Source of the DNA: Clostridiales bacterium
Lineage (GTDB): Bacteria; Bacillota; Clostridia; Oscillospirales; Acutalibacteraceae
NCBI GenBank assembly: GCA_020860025.1
Contig: JAJBVC010000180.1
Coordinates: 1 to 7,203, forward strand
DNA length: 7,203 bases
Direction of reading: 5' to 3'
Shown here piece after piece: positions 5,840 to 7,203 of this stretch; the stretch's first letter is position 1; each line of letters starts with the position of its first letter. The position numbers were made by a program, and so were the translations under genes. Under the pieces are notes generated by a model. The model saw only the letters and a list, made by a program, of their open reading frames with translations, searched no databases and was not told the DNA's origin.

Positions 5840-7057
5840 ATGAGTAATATGAAATATGTTGTTGTTCTCTATGACGGTATGGCTGACTATCCCGTGCCCG
5901 CTCTCGGCGGAAAAACGCCGATGATGTGCGCAAAAAAGCCTAACATGGATATGCTCGCCTCAAAAAGTGAGGTTGGCTTAATCAAGACTGTTGCCGACGG
6001 TTTAAAGCCCGGCAGTGACGTTGCAAATATGAGCGTTATGGGCTTTGACCCTATGAAATATTACACCGGCAGGAGTCCCCTTGAGGCTGCTTCAATCGGC
6101 ATTGATATGAAGCCGACCGACGTTTCGCTTCGCACTAATCTCGTTACTCTTTCCGAGGATGATTTACCTTACGAGAAGAAAACTATTGAGGATTACTGTG
6201 CAGACGATATTTCTACCGAAGAGGCTGAAATTCTTATTAAATACATTGATGAAAATCTCGGCACCGACGAATTTAAGTTTTACCCCGGTGTTTCCTATCG
6301 TCACTGTCTTATTTGGGACAACGGCACGACCGACCTTGGAAAAATGACTCCGCCTCACGACATTACGGGTAAGGTCATAACCGAGCATCTTTCAACATCT
6401 CCAAACGCTAAACCGCTCCTTGAGCTTATGAAAAAATCATACGATTTGCTCAAAGACCATCCGGTCAACATTGCAAGAAAAAAAGCCGGCAAGCGTCCTG
6501 CCAATTCAATTTGGCTTTGGGGTGAGGGCAAACGTCCCGCTCTTTCACCGTTTGAGGAAATTTACGGCATAAAAGGCGCTGTTGTTTCCGCCGTTGACCT
6601 TATCAAGGGCATTGGCGGCTGCGCTAAAATGGAGGTTGCCGAGGTTGACGGCGTCACAGGCTACATTGATACAAACTTTGAGGGTAAGGCAAACGCCGCT
6701 GTTGAGCTTCTTGACAGAAATGATTTGGTCTACATTCACTTTGAAGCTCCCGACGAATGCGGTCACCGCAACGAGCCGGAAAACAAGGTTCGCTCCATTG
6801 AGCTTATTGACGAGCGTGTTCTTCCTATTCTTTTTGACGGCCTTGACAAATTTGACGATTACAAGATTATGATTTTGCCCGACCATCCTACTCCGATTGT
6901 TACCCGCACTCATGCAAGCGACCCTGTGCCGTATCTTATTTATCATAAGAATAATGAGATTGAAGGCGTTGAAACAATCAACGAGGAAACAGCCAAATCA
7001 ACGGGAAATTACATTTCTCACGGCCCAAGTATAATGAAACATTTTCTTGAGGACTGA
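5840..7057 (+). CDS. apgM: Cofactor-independent phosphoglycerate mutase family protein (ApgM type; possible homoserine kinase)
   Basis: This 405-residue cytosolic protein belongs to the alkaline phosphatase superfamily, archaeal-type iPGM branch. That family interconverts 3- and 2-phosphoglycerate through a phosphoserine enzyme with two divalent metals. Visible active-site candidates are D12 (VVVLYDGMAD), the likely nucleophile S59 in PGSDVANMSVMGFDP, D305 and H309 (APDECGH), D348-H349 (LPDHPTP) and H358 (RTHASDP). All metal ligands expected from the superfamily appear to be present, and the length is normal. Where many archaeal ApgM proteins have GSDxAH, this one has GSDVAN (N63). That, together with its overall wording, resembles the bacterial subgroup labelled 'proposed homoserine kinase' (TIGR02535-like). 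Membership is recalled, not computed. Threonine genes often neighbour that subgroup but none is seen here, so context does not decide between glycolysis and threonine synthesis. It is transcribed in the same direction as purL but separated by the structured spacer. Confidence 0.88.
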   Translation: MSNMKYVVVLYDGMADYPVPALGGKTPMMCAKKPNMDMLASKSEVGLIKTVADGLKPGSDVANMSVMGFDPMKYYTGRSPLEAASIGIDMKPTDVSLRTNLVTLSEDDLPYEKKTIEDYCADDISTEEAEILIKYIDENLGTDEFKFYPGVSYRHCLIWDNGTTDLGKMTPPHDITGKVITEHLSTSPNAKPLLELMKKSYDLLKDHPVNIARKKAGKRPANSIWLWGEGKRPALSPFEEIYGIKGAVVSAVDLIKGIGGCAKMEVAEVDGVTGYIDTNFEGKANAAVELLDRNDLVYIHFEAPDECGHRNEPENKVRSIELIDERVLPILFDGLDKFDDYKIMILPDHPTPIVTRTHASDPVPYLIYHKNNEIEGVETINEETAKSTGNYISHGPSIMKHFLED

Positions 7058-7203
7058 TTTAAACTTATAAATAAAAATTGATGAAAGAAATTAAGTATGT
7101 TGAGAAAGTGGTCAGAATTAAGCATTTTGCGAGGATTGCTGTACATTGGTGTCCAGTTGCGGTGCCCAAAATTTTCGGTCGCTTACGCTGAAAATTTTGA
7201 CCG
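7058..7203. other. Gene-free right edge
   Basis: 146 bases after the apgM stop. There is no terminator close to the stop, and no ORF with a ribosome site. The last 44 bases form an inverted repeat that runs into the window edge. Confidence 0.5.
7160..7203 (+). repeat. Inverted repeat cut by the window end
   Basis: CAAAATTTTC (7167-7176) and GAAAATTTTG (7190-7199) are perfect inverted copies around a 13-base loop. Further out, CGGT (7160-7163) pairs with ACCG (7200-7203) if GCC (7164-7166) is bulged out. The right arm reaches the final base, so the pairing may extend outside. It could be a long hairpin of a dispersed repeat or MITE, or serve as a transcription end for apgM. A competing pairing exists: CGGTC (7176-7180) with GACCG (7199-7203). 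Confidence 0.55.

Noticed and set aside
7081..7191. 36-codon ORF after apgM (MKEIKYVEKVV...)
   Set aside because: No ribosome site precedes it, it runs through the inverted repeat at the window edge, and it resembles no family I know.

Overview
The window reads as chromosomal DNA of a low- to mid-GC Gram-positive anaerobe, most likely a Clostridia member (Oscillospiraceae/Ruminococcaceae-like). The reasons are purine-rich AGGAG ribosome sites, strongly AT-rich intergenic DNA beside moderately GC coding DNA, a single-chain PurL of the Firmicutes/Bacteroides type, and an archaeal-type phosphoglycerate mutase homologue of the kind common in Clostridia. This assignment is inference; no rRNA or other marker is present.

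Layout, left to right. Bases 1-276 hold no gene. They contain a good intrinsic terminator for the leftward gene that follows and, further left, dyads and a -10 that may belong to a leftward gene outside the window. Bases 277-1440 (minus strand) encode a 387-residue protein made of three PAS domains with no visible output domain. Bases 1441-1736 are a divergent control region with two good extended -10 promoters, one facing each way. Bases 1737-5489 (plus) encode full-length phosphoribosylformylglycinamidine synthase, with synthetase and glutaminase in one chain. Bases 5490-5839 are a 350-base gene-free stretch packed with stem-loops and a 27-base direct repeat. Bases 5840-7057 (plus) encode a cofactor-independent phosphoglycerate mutase family protein (apgM/COG3635 type), possibly of the subgroup proposed to act as homoserine kinase. 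Bases 7058-7203 hold no convincing gene and end inside an inverted repeat that appears to continue past the window edge.

The three genes do not form an obvious pathway. purL appears to be transcribed alone, outside a pur cluster, and apgM is separated from it by a likely terminator and structured DNA. The PAS protein shares only the intergenic region with purL, so any regulatory link is speculative. The two metabolic genes are ordinary. The parts most worth a second look are the structured purL-apgM spacer, the cut-off inverted repeat at the right edge, the PAS-only protein, and the true substrate of the ApgM-like enzyme. I found no evidence of a clearly new biological system.
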